Of a stretch of DNA of 64,000 nt, positions 11,180 to 21,266 are shown piece after piece. Source of the stretch: Thiobacillus sp. (GTDB lineage Bacteria > Pseudomonadota > Gammaproteobacteria > Burkholderiales > Thiobacillaceae); NCBI GenBank assembly GCA_016124745.1, contig WGNC01000004.1:62001-126000 (forward strand), read 5' to 3'. The notes below the pieces were generated by a model. It had not been told where the DNA came from. It ran no database searches and saw only the letters and a program-made list of their open reading frames with translations. Every line of letters begins with the position of its first letter. Within the stretch, counting starts at the first letter, position 1. A program made the translations under genes and the position numbers.

Positions 11180-12583
11180 TTAAAAATTGCGTACATCGAC
11201 AAAATGTCCTGCGCACGCGGCGGCGGCGGCCATCGCCGGGCTGACCAGATGGGTGCGTCCGCCCTGCCCCTGCCGGCCTTCGAAATTGCGGTTGGAAGTG
11301 GAGGCACAACGCTCGCCCGGCTCCAACCGGTCGGCGTTCATCGCCAGGCACATCGAGCACCCCGGCTCGCGCCATTCGAATCCCGCTGCGATGAAAATCC
11401 TGTCCAGTCCTTCGGCCTCGGCCTGCTGCTTGACCAGGCCGGAGCCGGGCACCACCAGCGCCAGCTTTACGCTGGGCGCGACCTTGCGCCCCTTCGCCAC
11501 GCTGGCGGCTTCGCGCAGATCTTCTATCCGCGAGTTGGTGCAGGAGCCGATGAACACCTTGTCCACCGCAATCCCGGTGATCGGCGTACCGCCCTGCAGA
11601 CCCATGTACTCCAGCGCACGCGTCCAGTCGTGCTGCTTGACGTCGTTCGGCGCATCGGCCGGATCCGGCACCCGGCCGCCAACGGTCGTCACCATTTCGG
11701 GCGAAGTGCCCCAGGTGACCTGCGGCTCGATCTTCGCGGCATCGAGCTCGACCACGCGGTCGAATGCCGCGTCGGGGTCCGAATGCAGGGTACGCCACCA
11801 TGCAACCGCCTTGTCCCAGGCATCGCCTTTGGGGGCATAGGGACGGCCCTTGACGTAGTCGATGGTGGCCTGGTCGACCGCCACCATGCCGGCGCGCGCA
11901 CCCGCCTCGATTGCCATATTGCACAGCGTCATGCGGCCTTCCATCGTCAGCGCACGGATCGCCGAGCCGCCGAATTCGAGCGCATAGCCGGTACCGCCGG
12001 CGGTGCCGATCTCGCCAATGATCGCAAGCGCGATGTCCTTGGCCGTCACGCCTTTTCCCAGTTGGCCTTCGACTTTCACCAGCAGGGTTTTTGACGGTTT
12101 CTGCCACAGGCATTGCGTCGCCAGCACGTGCTCGACCTCTGACGTGCCGATGCCGAATGCCAGCGCGCCGAACGCGCCGTGGGTCGAGGTATGGGAATCC
12201 CCGCAGACCACCGTCATGCCGGGCAGAGTCAGCCCCTCTTCGGGTCCGATGACGTGGACGATGCCCTGGCGGATGTCGTCCATCTTGAACTCGGTGATGC
12301 CGAATTCGGCACAGTTGGCGTCGAGCGTTTCCACCTGCAGGCGCGACACCGGGTCGGCGATGCCCTGCGAACGGTCGGTTGTAGGCACGTTATGGTCGGG
12401 CACGGCGATCGCCGCATCGACCCGGCGTGGGGTGCGATGGGCCAGTTTCAGCCCTTCGAACGCCTGCGGGCTGGTCACTTCATGTACCAGATGGCGGTCG
12501 ATGTAGAGCAGCGTGGTGCCATCGGCCTCGACGTGCACGATGTGGGCGTCCCACAATTTCTGGAATAAGGTCTGGCCGGGCAT
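11180..12583 (-). CDS. leuC: 3-isopropylmalate dehydratase large subunit
   Basis: [45 protein letters not shown]...[14 protein letters not shown]...GCSMCLAMN; start trimmed from the longer ORF. Confidence 0.96.
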   Translation of the reverse strand: MPGQTLFQKLWDAHIVHVEADGTTLLYIDRHLVHEVTSPQAFEGLKLAHRTPRRVDAAIAVPDHNVPTTDRSQGIADPVSRLQVETLDANCAEFGITEFKMDDIRQGIVHVIGPEEGLTLPGMTVVCGDSHTSTHGAFGALAFGIGTSEVEHVLATQCLWQKPSKTLLVKVEGQLGKGVTAKDIALAIIGEIGTAGGTGYALEFGGSAIRALTMEGRMTLCNMAIEAGARAGMVAVDQATIDYVKGRPYAPKGDAWDKAVAWWRTLHSDPDAAFDRVVELDAAKIEPQVTWGTSPEMVTTVGGRVPDPADAPNDVKQHDWTRALEYMGLQGGTPITGIAVDKVFIGSCTNSRIEDLREAASVAKGRKVAPSVKLALVVPGSGLVKQQAEAEGLDRIFIAAGFEWREPGCSMCLAMNADRLEPGERCASTSNRNFEGRQGQGGRTHLVSPAMAAAAACAGHFVDVRNF

Positions 12584-12617
12584 ACAAACAGGAAAATAGT
12601 GCGAAAGGGCGATTATT

Positions 12618-13781
12618 TCATAGCTTGCCGGGGGCAGGCACGGATTTTGTTTCACCCCAGATGGCATACACCGCCCACGCGAGCGCAGCGCTCACCGCGG
12701 CCAGGGTGAACGTCCACGCCGGACCGGGCGTCTCCCATGTCATGCCGCTGGCCAGCCCGCCGATGGTCCCCCCCACCCCGTAGGACAGGCTGGTGTAGAG
12801 CGCCTGACCGCGCGCCTGGTGGCGCCCCCGAAAATGATGATGGATCAGCGCCACGGCGGCGGCGTGATAGGTGCCGAAACTGAAAGCATGCAGCGTCTGC
12901 GCACCCCATACCAGCCAGGCGAACTTCACGCCCCAGGCGATCAGCAGGAAACGCAGCACTGCCAGCGCGAAACTCGCCAGGATCAGTTTGCGCGGCGTCA
13001 CCCGCGCAAAAATGCGCGGAATGATCAAAAAGATCCCGATTTCGCACAGCACTCCGAGCGCCCACAGCCAGCCCACGGTGGACTTGTCGTAGCCGTGATC
13101 GACCAGATAAATGGAATAAAAGGTGTAGTAAGGCCCGTGCGTCACCTGCATCAGCAGGCAGGCAGCCAGCAAAGAGGCGACCTCAGGACGCTTCACGACA
13201 TCCCATACCGTTCGATGATCGGCTGGATGTGGCAGGATCTCCGACTCGGGAATCACCCGGGCAAACGCGGCGATGCCCAGCATCACCCCCATGACCGCCC
13301 ACGGCAGCCAGGCGATCGACACATGATCGAACGCATAGCCCAACCCGACCACCATGAAGATAAAGCCGATCGAACCCCACAGCCGGATGCGGCCGTAGGT
13401 ATCGGTGCGCTCCCCGAGATGCGACAGGGTCATCGCCTCGATCAGCGGCAGCGATGCGCTCCAGAAAAAGCTCAGCGCCGCCATCACCGCGAACAGCCAC
13501 CAGAAACCGTCGCTGATGAACACGCCGGCGAATACCAGCACGCTACCCAGCGCCGCAATTTGCACGATCGCCGTGCGGCGCCCGGTATGGTCGGCAATAT
13601 GCCCCCAGATGTTGGGAGCGAATATTCGCATCACCTGCAGCAGCGACATCAGCACGCCGATCTGGAACGCGCTGAAGGCGAGCGATCGCAGGTACAGCCC
13701 CCAGAACGGCGACATCGCGCCAACGAAGGCGAAATAAAAGAAGTAGAAACCGGACAGGCGCCAGTATGGGAGATTGGACAT
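12618..13781 (-). CDS. MFS transporter (HcaT/nucleoside-symporter-like)
   Basis: [69 protein letters not shown]; about 12 hydrophobic segments. Confidence 0.85.
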   Translation of the reverse strand: MSNLPYWRLSGFYFFYFAFVGAMSPFWGLYLRSLAFSAFQIGVLMSLLQVMRIFAPNIWGHIADHTGRRTAIVQIAALGSVLVFAGVFISDGFWWLFAVMAALSFFWSASLPLIEAMTLSHLGERTDTYGRIRLWGSIGFIFMVVGLGYAFDHVSIAWLPWAVMGVMLGIAAFARVIPESEILPHPADHRTVWDVVKRPEVASLLAACLLMQVTHGPYYTFYSIYLVDHGYDKSTVGWLWALGVLCEIGIFLIIPRIFARVTPRKLILASFALAVLRFLLIAWGVKFAWLVWGAQTLHAFSFGTYHAAAVALIHHHFRGRHQARGQALYTSLSYGVGGTIGGLASGMTWETPGPAWTFTLAAVSAALAWAVYAIWGETKSVPAPGKL

Positions 13782-13955
13782 GGATTCGAACTGCCGCCAG
13801 GCGGCCAACACGCAGCGCGCATTATGCGGCTTTGGGTCGAATGCTGGGAGCCGCCGCCTGCCAACCAGCGCATCGGACAACGCGCAAGCGGGCTCATGCC
13901 CGGGAAAGCGGGAGCACAGCCGCATTCGAAAGCGGCTGTGCTCATGATGATGGCC

Positions 13956-14156
13956 TTACTTCAGCACAAAGGTCACCTTCATCCTGACGATGTACGCAGT
14001 CACTTTGCCTTTGCTGGCACTCACGCTCTGATCCATCACCCATGCACCAGTGACGTTCTCCAGCGACTCGGACGCTTTCGCTATCCCCTGCTTGATCGCG
14101 TCGTCGAAGCCTTTCTTGGAATTTGCAGTGATTTCAATCGTTTTCGCGATGCTCAT
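13956..14156 (-). CDS. Dodecin family flavin-binding protein
   Basis: 66 aa: MSIAKTIEITANSKKGFDDAIKQGIAKASESLENVTGAWVMDQSVSASKGKVTAYIVRMKVTFVLK; typical dodecin pattern. Confidence 0.9.
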   Translation of the reverse strand: MSIAKTIEITANSKKGFDDAIKQGIAKASESLENVTGAWVMDQSVSASKGKVTAYIVRMKVTFVLK

Positions 14157-14268
14157 GATGTCTCCCTCTGGTCAAAAAAGTCACGCCAGTCTCAGACTAG
14201 CCAACCGGCACACAGAGTCCAACCGAAAAACGTGCCCGGTCCGCAAAAAGAATAACGGGCCGCGTCGT

Positions 14269-14805
14269 TCATTTCTTCCCCGAGCGCAATTTAGTCGTCT
14301 CGCCGGCCACCACGAACTCGCCGTTGCCTCGATGGTGCAGCGTCCGCGGTTTCTTGACCGAGCGGTCGATCCACGCCTGCACCACCTCTAGGATGAAGAA
14401 ATTGTAGCGGTTCACCAGTCGCGTATCGGCCACCCGGCATTCCAGGCTGGCATAGCATTCGGCGATCAGCGGCGCGCCCACCTGAGCGGCGTCAACGGGC
14501 GTAAGACCGAAGCGGGAGAACTTGTCGATCGCCCGGCCGCTGCAGTTGCCGACGCCCACGACCTGCTCCGCCAGTTCCAGCGTCGGGATATTGATCACGC
14601 ATTCCCTCGACTTGCGCAACATGTCAAAAGACGCGTTGCGGCCGCTGATTACGCAACCGACCAGCGGCGGCTCGAACTCCATCATGCTGTGCCATGACAT
14701 CGTCATGATATTGGCCTTGCCCTTGTGCTCGGTAGACACCAGCACCACCGGACCGGGCTCCAGCAGGCCATATACTTTGGCCAGGGGAAATGCGCTTTTC
14801 TTCAT
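14269..14805 (-). CDS. Flavin reductase family protein (FMN-binding split barrel)
   Basis: MKKSAFPLAKVYGLLEPGPVVLVSTEHKGKANIMTMSWHSMMEFEPPLVGCVISGRNASFDMLRKSRECVINIP. Confidence 0.88.
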   Translation of the reverse strand: MKKSAFPLAKVYGLLEPGPVVLVSTEHKGKANIMTMSWHSMMEFEPPLVGCVISGRNASFDMLRKSRECVINIPTLELAEQVVGVGNCSGRAIDKFSRFGLTPVDAAQVGAPLIAECYASLECRVADTRLVNRYNFFILEVVQAWIDRSVKKPRTLHHRGNGEFVVAGETTKLRSGKK

Positions 14806-15491
14806 GGCAGCCCTCCTTTCCTGCGTTGCGGGCCTCAGCCTTGATCGTCCGCTGCGCGGTCAAAACATGAAACGGTCCGGGACACACCGTTACCTCCCCG
14901 AGGTGGCCGGGACACCTGTGCTGCCGAGCATTCACTCACCGTATGCATAAAATCGCGTGCCGGACATATAGATCTGATTAGCTGCCTCCCGATGAAGCAC
15001 TATTGGTATAGGTGCCGGTATTGGGTTCCCTGACTGCGCGCCTTTCGGTTTCCGCGCTGGCCAACCATAACAACCCCTGGGGTGCTGCCTGGGCCAGCAT
15101 GCCGAAGGATAGCCACAACGCCCGCATCGAAGACGGTCCCAGTTCAGCCGAATTCAGCGCATTTGTGCGCCAGGCGCCGGGTGCCGGCACGGTCAATCGT
15201 TATCTCGACAGCCGCGCCAGCACGCTCTCGTGCCGCGGCCGTCTCCGCTAGCCAGTCCCGGGGCGATGTGCGCCCTCAACACGACCATCTCAATATCAAG
15301 AATGCGGCCTTTTCATTATGGACAGCATAGGAAGTTTGTCGATGCGCTGCCTTCGCCTGGGCACACCGATCAGCGAACGCCCAGCTGTGCAACCTGCGCG
15401 TCGCTGTCCAATTCACGTTGCCCCCAGGCTTGAATCCGGGGGCGTCTGACCTACTCTTATGCTATTCCTGACTTTTTGAAGGAGGGTTGCC

Positions 15492-15863
15492 ATGTTGCAC
15501 GTTTCGACCGACATCAATCAGCTGACCCGCGAACCGGTCATCGATCCCGATTTCCCCCATGCCCCGCCGGAATGGACGCGCAAGGACGCGATGACCATCG
15601 CAGGCAGTGAAGGACTTGAACTGACCGAGGATCACTGGGAAACCATTCGCGCCCTGCAGGCCTATTTCGCCCAGCATGAGGACCAAACCACCATCAACCT
15701 GCGCGAATTGCACGATGCACTGGAGGAACACTTTCACGCCAAGGGAGGGCTGAAGTACCTCTATACCTTGTTCCCTGGTGGACCAATCGCGCAAAGCTGC
15801 CGTCTGGCGGGTCTGGTGGCGCCCTTTATCGCCACCGACCCCGGCTTCGGCAGCGTCGCCTGA
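15492..15863 (+). CDS. TusE/DsrC-family protein lacking the penultimate-type cysteine
   Basis: MLHVSTDINQLTREPVIDPDFPHAPPEWTRKDAMTIAGSEGLELTEDHWETIRALQAYF...GGLKYLYTLFPGGPIAQSCRLAGLVAPFIATDPGFGSVA; DsrC fold signature with only one C-terminal Cys. Confidence 0.88.
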   Translation: MLHVSTDINQLTREPVIDPDFPHAPPEWTRKDAMTIAGSEGLELTEDHWETIRALQAYFAQHEDQTTINLRELHDALEEHFHAKGGLKYLYTLFPGGPIAQSCRLAGLVAPFIATDPGFGSVA

Positions 15864-16432
15864 GGACGAAGCAGGTTACGCTCTCAAAGGGTTAGGTTCG
15901 ACACTATTTGAAAAAAAACGGGCGCAGGACAGGATTGTCATGCCCTGTCGCTATGGCATCGATGGGGTTCTCGCTTTTGGCTGTCCATCGGTTGATCCTC
16001 GTTCCCTGGACGGTCGGCCTCATTCAAGATGCTAGACGCATGCACCCGATGAGTGCGGTGCATTCCGCCTCGATTAGCGAATCCTTCAAAACCAGCCCGA
16101 GTTGGAAATGCCCTTGAAGAGGTCATTCAAGTCCAGCTTGCTGGCCTTTTGGCGGGTTCTGCCGGCTGCGGCGGGGCAACGGCGGGGCCAAGGCATTCTG
16201 CTTCGGCCCGATCAGGGCGATGGGTGAAGCCGTTCGCACGCCTTCTCCTCGGAAATAAGGTCAGGCGCGTCAGCCCATTACGCGAAATCTGGCACCGCTG
16301 ACGATCCACAGCGGCCTGACCAGGAAGCCTAGCGACCACGTGAATCCCATGGTGGGATGCGTCATCACCTGTACCACTTGACCCCTCGCAGCATAGGGCT
16401 ATAGATAAATCAGGATAATAAGATGGAGAGAG

Positions 16433-16753
16433 ATGATGAAGCGGAAAGTCGCAGTTGCCGGTTTGACCTTGATAACAGGTATGTCGCAGTTGGCGGTTGC
16501 CGCAGGATGGGCCAATGGGAGCGTATCAGATGCTCCGTCAGGAGTGGACGAGCTTGAGTCGCCCCAGCATGGAGTTGAAGGGTCTGTTTACCGTCTAATG
16601 GGCCGCCCGACAATTCCGCAAACGCTTACCCAGCGCAACACGGTTGACGCATGGCAGATGGAGTTCGTCGCGCCGCCTTCGGCATATCGATCAGATGATC
16701 CAATAACCGCTAACGACAAACGGGTAGGCGTCACATTCAAGCTGGATTTCTAG
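16433..16753 (+). CDS. Small hypothetical exported protein
   Basis: 106 aa, signal-peptide-like N-terminus MMKRKVAVAGLTLITGMSQLAVAA; purine-rich RBS-like sequence gatggagagag upstream. Confidence 0.5.
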   Translation: MMKRKVAVAGLTLITGMSQLAVAAGWANGSVSDAPSGVDELESPQHGVEGSVYRLMGRPTIPQTLTQRNTVDAWQMEFVAPPSAYRSDDPITANDKRVGVTFKLDF

Positions 16754-16884
16754 GCGAGAACGCATGCGACAAGATGGCAGGATGCCGGCCGCTTTGGTAT
16801 GCCAGGAGGGTTTCCTGCTACCCGCTCAGTGAAAGGCCGACAAGGCTATACTGACGGGAATATTCAATCCCCGAGGAGACTTCG

Positions 16885-17469
16885 ATGAAATTCCCGTTGC
16901 TGCCTGCCCTGTTGATCGCCCTGATTGCGTGGCCTTTTTCCGCTCTGGCAGTGGATGCGGCCAGTCTGCCCGATATCAAGAAGACGAAGCTTGGCCTCTA
17001 TATCGAGGCCAAGGACGTGCCGGATTTTCTCAAGAGCCACCCCAAGGTGTTGTTTCTGGATTTGCGTACGCCCGAAGAATTGCTGTTTGTCGGCACACCC
17101 CAGGGCATCGATGGCAACGCCCCGTTCGGCAACATGAACTACAACAAATGGGATGACAAGAAGAAGTCATTCTTGCGCTATCCCAACCCTGACTTTCTGT
17201 CCAATTTCGAGTATTGGTCGCTCGACAAGGGCATCGAGAAGAACGACTTCATTGTGCTCATTTGTCGCTCTGGCGACCGCAGTGCACTGGGTGCGGACTT
17301 CCTGGCCAAGCAGGGTTACACGAACGTGTGGTCGGTGGTGGACGGCTTCGAAGGTGACATGGCCAAGGACGGCCCCAACAAAGGCAGGCGCATGGTCAAT
17401 GGCTGGAAGAACGACGGCCTGCCCTGGTCCTACGATCTCGACAAGTCGAAGCTGATTCTGCGCGAATGA
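16885..17469 (+). CDS. Periplasmic rhodanese-like domain protein
   Basis: Signal peptide plus VLFLDLRTPEEL and active-site loop LICRSGDRSALGADFLAKQGYTNVWSVVDGFEGD. Confidence 0.88.
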   Translation: MKFPLLPALLIALIAWPFSALAVDAASLPDIKKTKLGLYIEAKDVPDFLKSHPKVLFLDLRTPEELLFVGTPQGIDGNAPFGNMNYNKWDDKKKSFLRYPNPDFLSNFEYWSLDKGIEKNDFIVLICRSGDRSALGADFLAKQGYTNVWSVVDGFEGDMAKDGPNKGRRMVNGWKNDGLPWSYDLDKSKLILRE

Positions 17470-17607
17470 ACGCCGGTCGGTGCGGGCGCACTCGCTGTTT
17501 GACTTGGGCCGGTTTTGCTGCTGCCAAATGATCCCAGACCCGGGAATTATGATCGAGTCAAATGGCCGCAGACGGAGGAATTCGAGTTGACAGCGCCCGC
17601 GGCAGGA

Positions 17608-17979
17608 TTAGCGCGCACCAAATTTGTAATACTCGGTGTCGAGGTAATTCACGACATCGTCGATCTCTTCCCTGCCCCAGCGCAGCTTTGAATACTCCGC
17701 CCATTGCATCACACGTGTCCGTAATTCCTGCAATGACCGAGTGTTCTTTGTGGATCGGATGTGGACGACGCTTTCATGGCAGGACATGCAATGATTCTCG
17801 TACAGTGACTGGCCACGTGGCAGCACCGGGAGCGGGAGCGGTTTCTGTCGAGACGGATCCATCTGCGATGAAACGGGTTCCGGAGATGCGCGCTCGGACA
17901 GGGTGCCCGGACTGGCCCACGCCGGGAAGGCGAATCCAATCGACACGAGCCAGATAACACCCAACGTTCTTGTTTGCAA
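17608..17979 (-). CDS. Small c-type cytochrome / monoheme protein (start codon uncertain; TTG at 17979 proposed)
   Basis: LQTRTLGVIWLVSIGFAFPAWAS signal-like start, CMSCH heme motif in GQSLYENHCMSCHESVVHIR. The ORF track extends to 18120 without signal-like sequence. Confidence 0.72.
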   Translation of the reverse strand: MQTRTLGVIWLVSIGFAFPAWASPGTLSERASPEPVSSQMDPSRQKPLPLPVLPRGQSLYENHCMSCHESVVHIRSTKNTRSLQELRTRVMQWAEYSKLRWGREEIDDVVNYLDTEYYKFGAR

Positions 17980-18207
17980 GTTGGTCTCCCCTAACGTACC
18001 GACCCGAAACGCATCGCCAAACCGCACCCGACTACGCCAATAATCAGGAAACGGGCATTCCACCACTTCCTGGACCAGGCCCGCGAACGGCTCTTCCGAG
18101 TCATGGTTTTGCGCCCACACCCGGGAATGCAGCCCAGATTCGCGAACAACGCATCGTAGTGAACTTGCTACGCGCGCAACGGCTGCCCCCGCACTCTCAA
18201 CTGGTAG

Positions 18208-18461
18208 CTACCCGAGATTGCTGGACGAAATAAGCAGAGCCTGGTCCGCGACAGAATTCACGTTGATGGTGCCATTTTCATTGCTCCACAGACAGTTGCG
18301 CACCCCATCACATCGCCGCATTTTTCAGGCGGGCTGATGAGTTGCGTGACCTCCTCGTAGGACATGCCCACGGTGATGCGGCTGTAGTTTTCCAGCGTGA
18401 CCCTGCTGCAGCCGAGCAGTACCAGAATCAGGCTCATCGGCAGAAGCGATCGGGTCTTCAT
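18208..18461 (-). pseudogene. Small lipoprotein, DUF3862-like, interrupted by a single-base frameshift
   Basis: MKTRSLLPMSLILVLLGCSRVTLENYSRITVGMSYEEVTQLISPPEKCGDVMG, then in the adjacent frame VRNCLWSNENGTINVNSVADQALLISSSNLG*. Frames join if one G is added to the GGGG run at 18303-18306. Confidence 0.65.
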
Positions 18462-18651
18462 GCGAACTCCCCACACGGGAACCGCTACAGGAGGATACAG
18501 CCACAACAGCCCCCCGCCTAGGCGCCCGGATCATGATCGTGTACGGCCTGGGCCGGGTGTGATCCGTTGACGGCGCGGAAGGATTGAACGATGATCAAAA
18601 GAGGCTTGCTTGTCCGAAAAGGGCATCATTCATTACAACAAGGAGACTAAT

Positions 18652-20004
18652 GTGCCGCAAACCAAGTTCCTGCTTGACGAATCCGAGATCCCCACCCACT
18701 GGTACAACATCGTCGCCGATATGCCCAACCGGCCGGCGCCACCGCTGGGTCCGGACGGCAAGCCGATAGGTCCCGAGGCGCTGACCGCGATTTTCCCGAT
18801 GAGCCTGATCGAGCAGGAAATGTCGGCCGAGCGTTGGATTCCGATCCCCGAGAAGGTGCGCGAAATCTATCAGCTGTGGCGTCCCTCGCCGCTGATTCGT
18901 GCCCACCGCCTGGAAGCAGCGCTGGGAACACCGGCCAAGATCTACTACAAGTACGAAGGGGTCTCCCCGGCTGGCTCGCACAAGGTCAACACCTCGGTCG
19001 CCCAAGCCTACTACAACGCCGAAGCCGGCATCAAGCGCATCGCCACCGAGACCGGCGCCGGCCAATGGGGCTGCTCGATGGCGCTGGCCGGGCAGATGTT
19101 CGGACTGGAGGTGCGGGTATACATGGTCAAGGTGAGCTACGGTCAGAAGCCCTACCGCCGTTCGATGATGCAGACCTGGGGCGCGGAAGTGTTCGCCAGC
19201 CCGAGCATGGAAACCAACACGGGCCGCTCCGCCCTGGCGGAAGACCCGGACAACCCGGGTTCGCTCGGCCTGGCGATTTCCGAGGCGGTGGAGGATGCCG
19301 CCACGCGCGCCGATACCAACTATGCCCTCGGCTCGGTACTGAACCATGTCCTCCTGCATCAGACCGTGATCGGGCTCGAAGCCAAGAAACAGTTCGAGAA
19401 GGCCGGTGATTACCCGGACATGATCTTCGCCCCCTGTGGCGGTGGCTCCAACTTCGGCGGCGCGGCCTTCCCGTTCTTCGCCGACAAGGCCGCCGGCAAA
19501 GACGTGCGCCTGGTCGCGGTGGAACCCGCTTCCTGCCCCACGCTGACACGCGGCCACTATGCCTATGATTTCGGCGACACCGCCAAGCTCACGCCGATGA
19601 TGCTGATGTACACCCTCGGCCACGACTTCATGCCACCGGGCATCCACGCCGGGGGATTGCGTTATCACGGCGACTCGGCGCTGGTGTCGCAGCTCTATCA
19701 CGAGAAGCTGCTCGATGCGGTGGCCGTGCACCAGCTCGCCACGTTCGAGGCCGGCGTCACCTTTGCCCGCGCCGAAGGCATCATCCCCGCGCCCGAATCC
19801 AACCACGCCATCGCGGCCTGCATCGACGAGGCCCTGCGCTGCAAGGCAAGCGGCGAGCCGAAGACGCTGTTCTTCAATCTCTCCGGCCACGGCCACTTCG
19901 ACATGGCCGCCTACGACAGCTACTTCAGCGGCAAACTGGAGGATTTCGCCTATCCGGAAGAGGCGATCAAGGCCGCGCTCGGGCGCCTGCCAAAAGTGGG
20001 GTAA
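18652..20004 (+). CDS. TrpB2-type tryptophan synthase beta-like PLP-dependent enzyme
   Basis: (V)[48 protein letters not shown]...[38 protein letters not shown]...; GTG start preceded by aaggag SD. Clearly distinct from TrpB1 at 2275-3474. Confidence 0.93.
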   Translation: MPQTKFLLDESEIPTHWYNIVADMPNRPAPPLGPDGKPIGPEALTAIFPMSLIEQEMSAERWIPIPEKVREIYQLWRPSPLIRAHRLEAALGTPAKIYYKYEGVSPAGSHKVNTSVAQAYYNAEAGIKRIATETGAGQWGCSMALAGQMFGLEVRVYMVKVSYGQKPYRRSMMQTWGAEVFASPSMETNTGRSALAEDPDNPGSLGLAISEAVEDAATRADTNYALGSVLNHVLLHQTVIGLEAKKQFEKAGDYPDMIFAPCGGGSNFGGAAFPFFADKAAGKDVRLVAVEPASCPTLTRGHYAYDFGDTAKLTPMMLMYTLGHDFMPPGIHAGGLRYHGDSALVSQLYHEKLLDAVAVHQLATFEAGVTFARAEGIIPAPESNHAIAACIDEALRCKASGEPKTLFFNLSGHGHFDMAAYDSYFSGKLEDFAYPEEAIKAALGRLPKVG

Positions 20005-20138
20005 GGGAAATCCAGGCCGCATAGGGCCTGGAAACCACCTCATCAAGACCCAAGGATGGGATCGAAGCGGGTGCGGCAACCACCGCACCCGATCCCGACA
20101 GAAGGCAAACCCCTTCCGTTTCGACCTTTGAGGATGGC

Positions 20139-20432
20139 TTACTTCAGCGTTGCGTAGTAGGCCGCGAGGTCGGCAATGTCCGTATCGCTCAGGCCTGCCG
20201 TGGCTTTCATCATCTTCTTGTTCTTGCGCTCACCCGATTGATATGCCTTCATTTCCTGGACGAACTTGGCTTCATCCATCCCGGCTATGGCTGGATCCTC
20301 TTTGCCGGTGTCACCATGGCAGTTGGCACAGTTCTCCGATTTTGCCTTGCCCGCGCTGGCGTCACCCGCATGAGCCGATGAAACCGCCAATATCAAACTG
20401 GCGCTGAACAGCAGAACTCTTCTTGTAATCAT
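20139..20432 (-). CDS. Class I c-type cytochrome
   Basis: MITRRVLLFSASLILAVSSAHAGDASAGKAKSENCANCHGDTGKEDPAIAGMDEAKFVQEMKAYQSGERKNKKMMKATAGLSDTDIADLAAYYATLK. Confidence 0.93.
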   Translation of the reverse strand: MITRRVLLFSASLILAVSSAHAGDASAGKAKSENCANCHGDTGKEDPAIAGMDEAKFVQEMKAYQSGERKNKKMMKATAGLSDTDIADLAAYYATLK

Positions 20433-20750
20433 TTGCCTTCTCCAATCAAGAATTATCAGACGACCCGTGCATGCCCGCGTCTTAATCCTCGCGACGCCAA
20501 TCGCATGCGTCGCCATCCTAATCCAATGGATTCGCTTTGGGACAGTGAACTGACACATTTCTTAGAGCCTAGGCGCCTGCGAAAATTTTTCGGAGGCAGC
20601 GGCAGTGGGCTGGCAGGCACACTACCGCGTGGCCGAAACGTGCGCGTAGAGCTGCCATCCACGCGATCGACCTCACTTTGCTTGCCAAAATTGTTTCTAT
20701 ACTGGCCAGAAAAGTCCAAGCTAGCGTCAAACACACTCGAGGACCAAACG

Positions 20751-21185
20751 ATGTTCGATCAGACAATTGACAGGTTCGTCCTGGCGACAGCGCTGGGAAT
20801 CGCGATCGGCGCTTTGGGGCATCAGGCGATCAGTTCGGAGAAACCCCAGATTGCACGCACCGAACTCATGAATATCGACCTGGCCGACATGCCTGGGAAA
20901 ATCGCGCACATGTACACGATGGAACTGGCGCCCGGACTCATGACCCCGCGGCACAGCCATCCCGGGCACTACCTCGTCTATGTTCTACAAGGCACCGGAG
21001 TCGTGGAGCAGGACGACAAACCCACGCTTCATCTCAGCCCTGGTGTGTCCTACTACATCCACTCACCCTCGGCGAAACCGGACTTCTGGCATTCGGTATG
21101 GAACACCAGCCAGACCGAGCCGCTCAAAACCCTGGTCGTACTCATCAACGAGAGGGGACAGCCGGCAACCGTTTTCGACAAGTAG
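20751..21185 (+). CDS. Cupin domain protein with N-terminal hydrophobic segment
   Basis: MFDQTIDRFVLATALGIAIGALGHQAISSEKPQIARTELMNIDLADMPGKIAHMYTMELAPGLMTPRHSHPGHYLVYVLQGTGVVEQDDKP. Confidence 0.85.
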   Translation: MFDQTIDRFVLATALGIAIGALGHQAISSEKPQIARTELMNIDLADMPGKIAHMYTMELAPGLMTPRHSHPGHYLVYVLQGTGVVEQDDKPTLHLSPGVSYYIHSPSAKPDFWHSVWNTSQTEPLKTLVVLINERGQPATVFDK

Positions 21186-21266
21186 CACCCATCATTCAGG
21201 CTTTCCGGATTGCCGCGTGCTTTGGGAGCGCCGGACGGACAGCCTGATGGCTTGGCCGGTCATCGA

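Noticed and set aside
15908-16339. Small ORFs on both strands between the DsrC-like gene and the 106-aa exported protein
   Set aside because: Short, overlapping, no RBS or recognisable family; could be remnants but unsupported.
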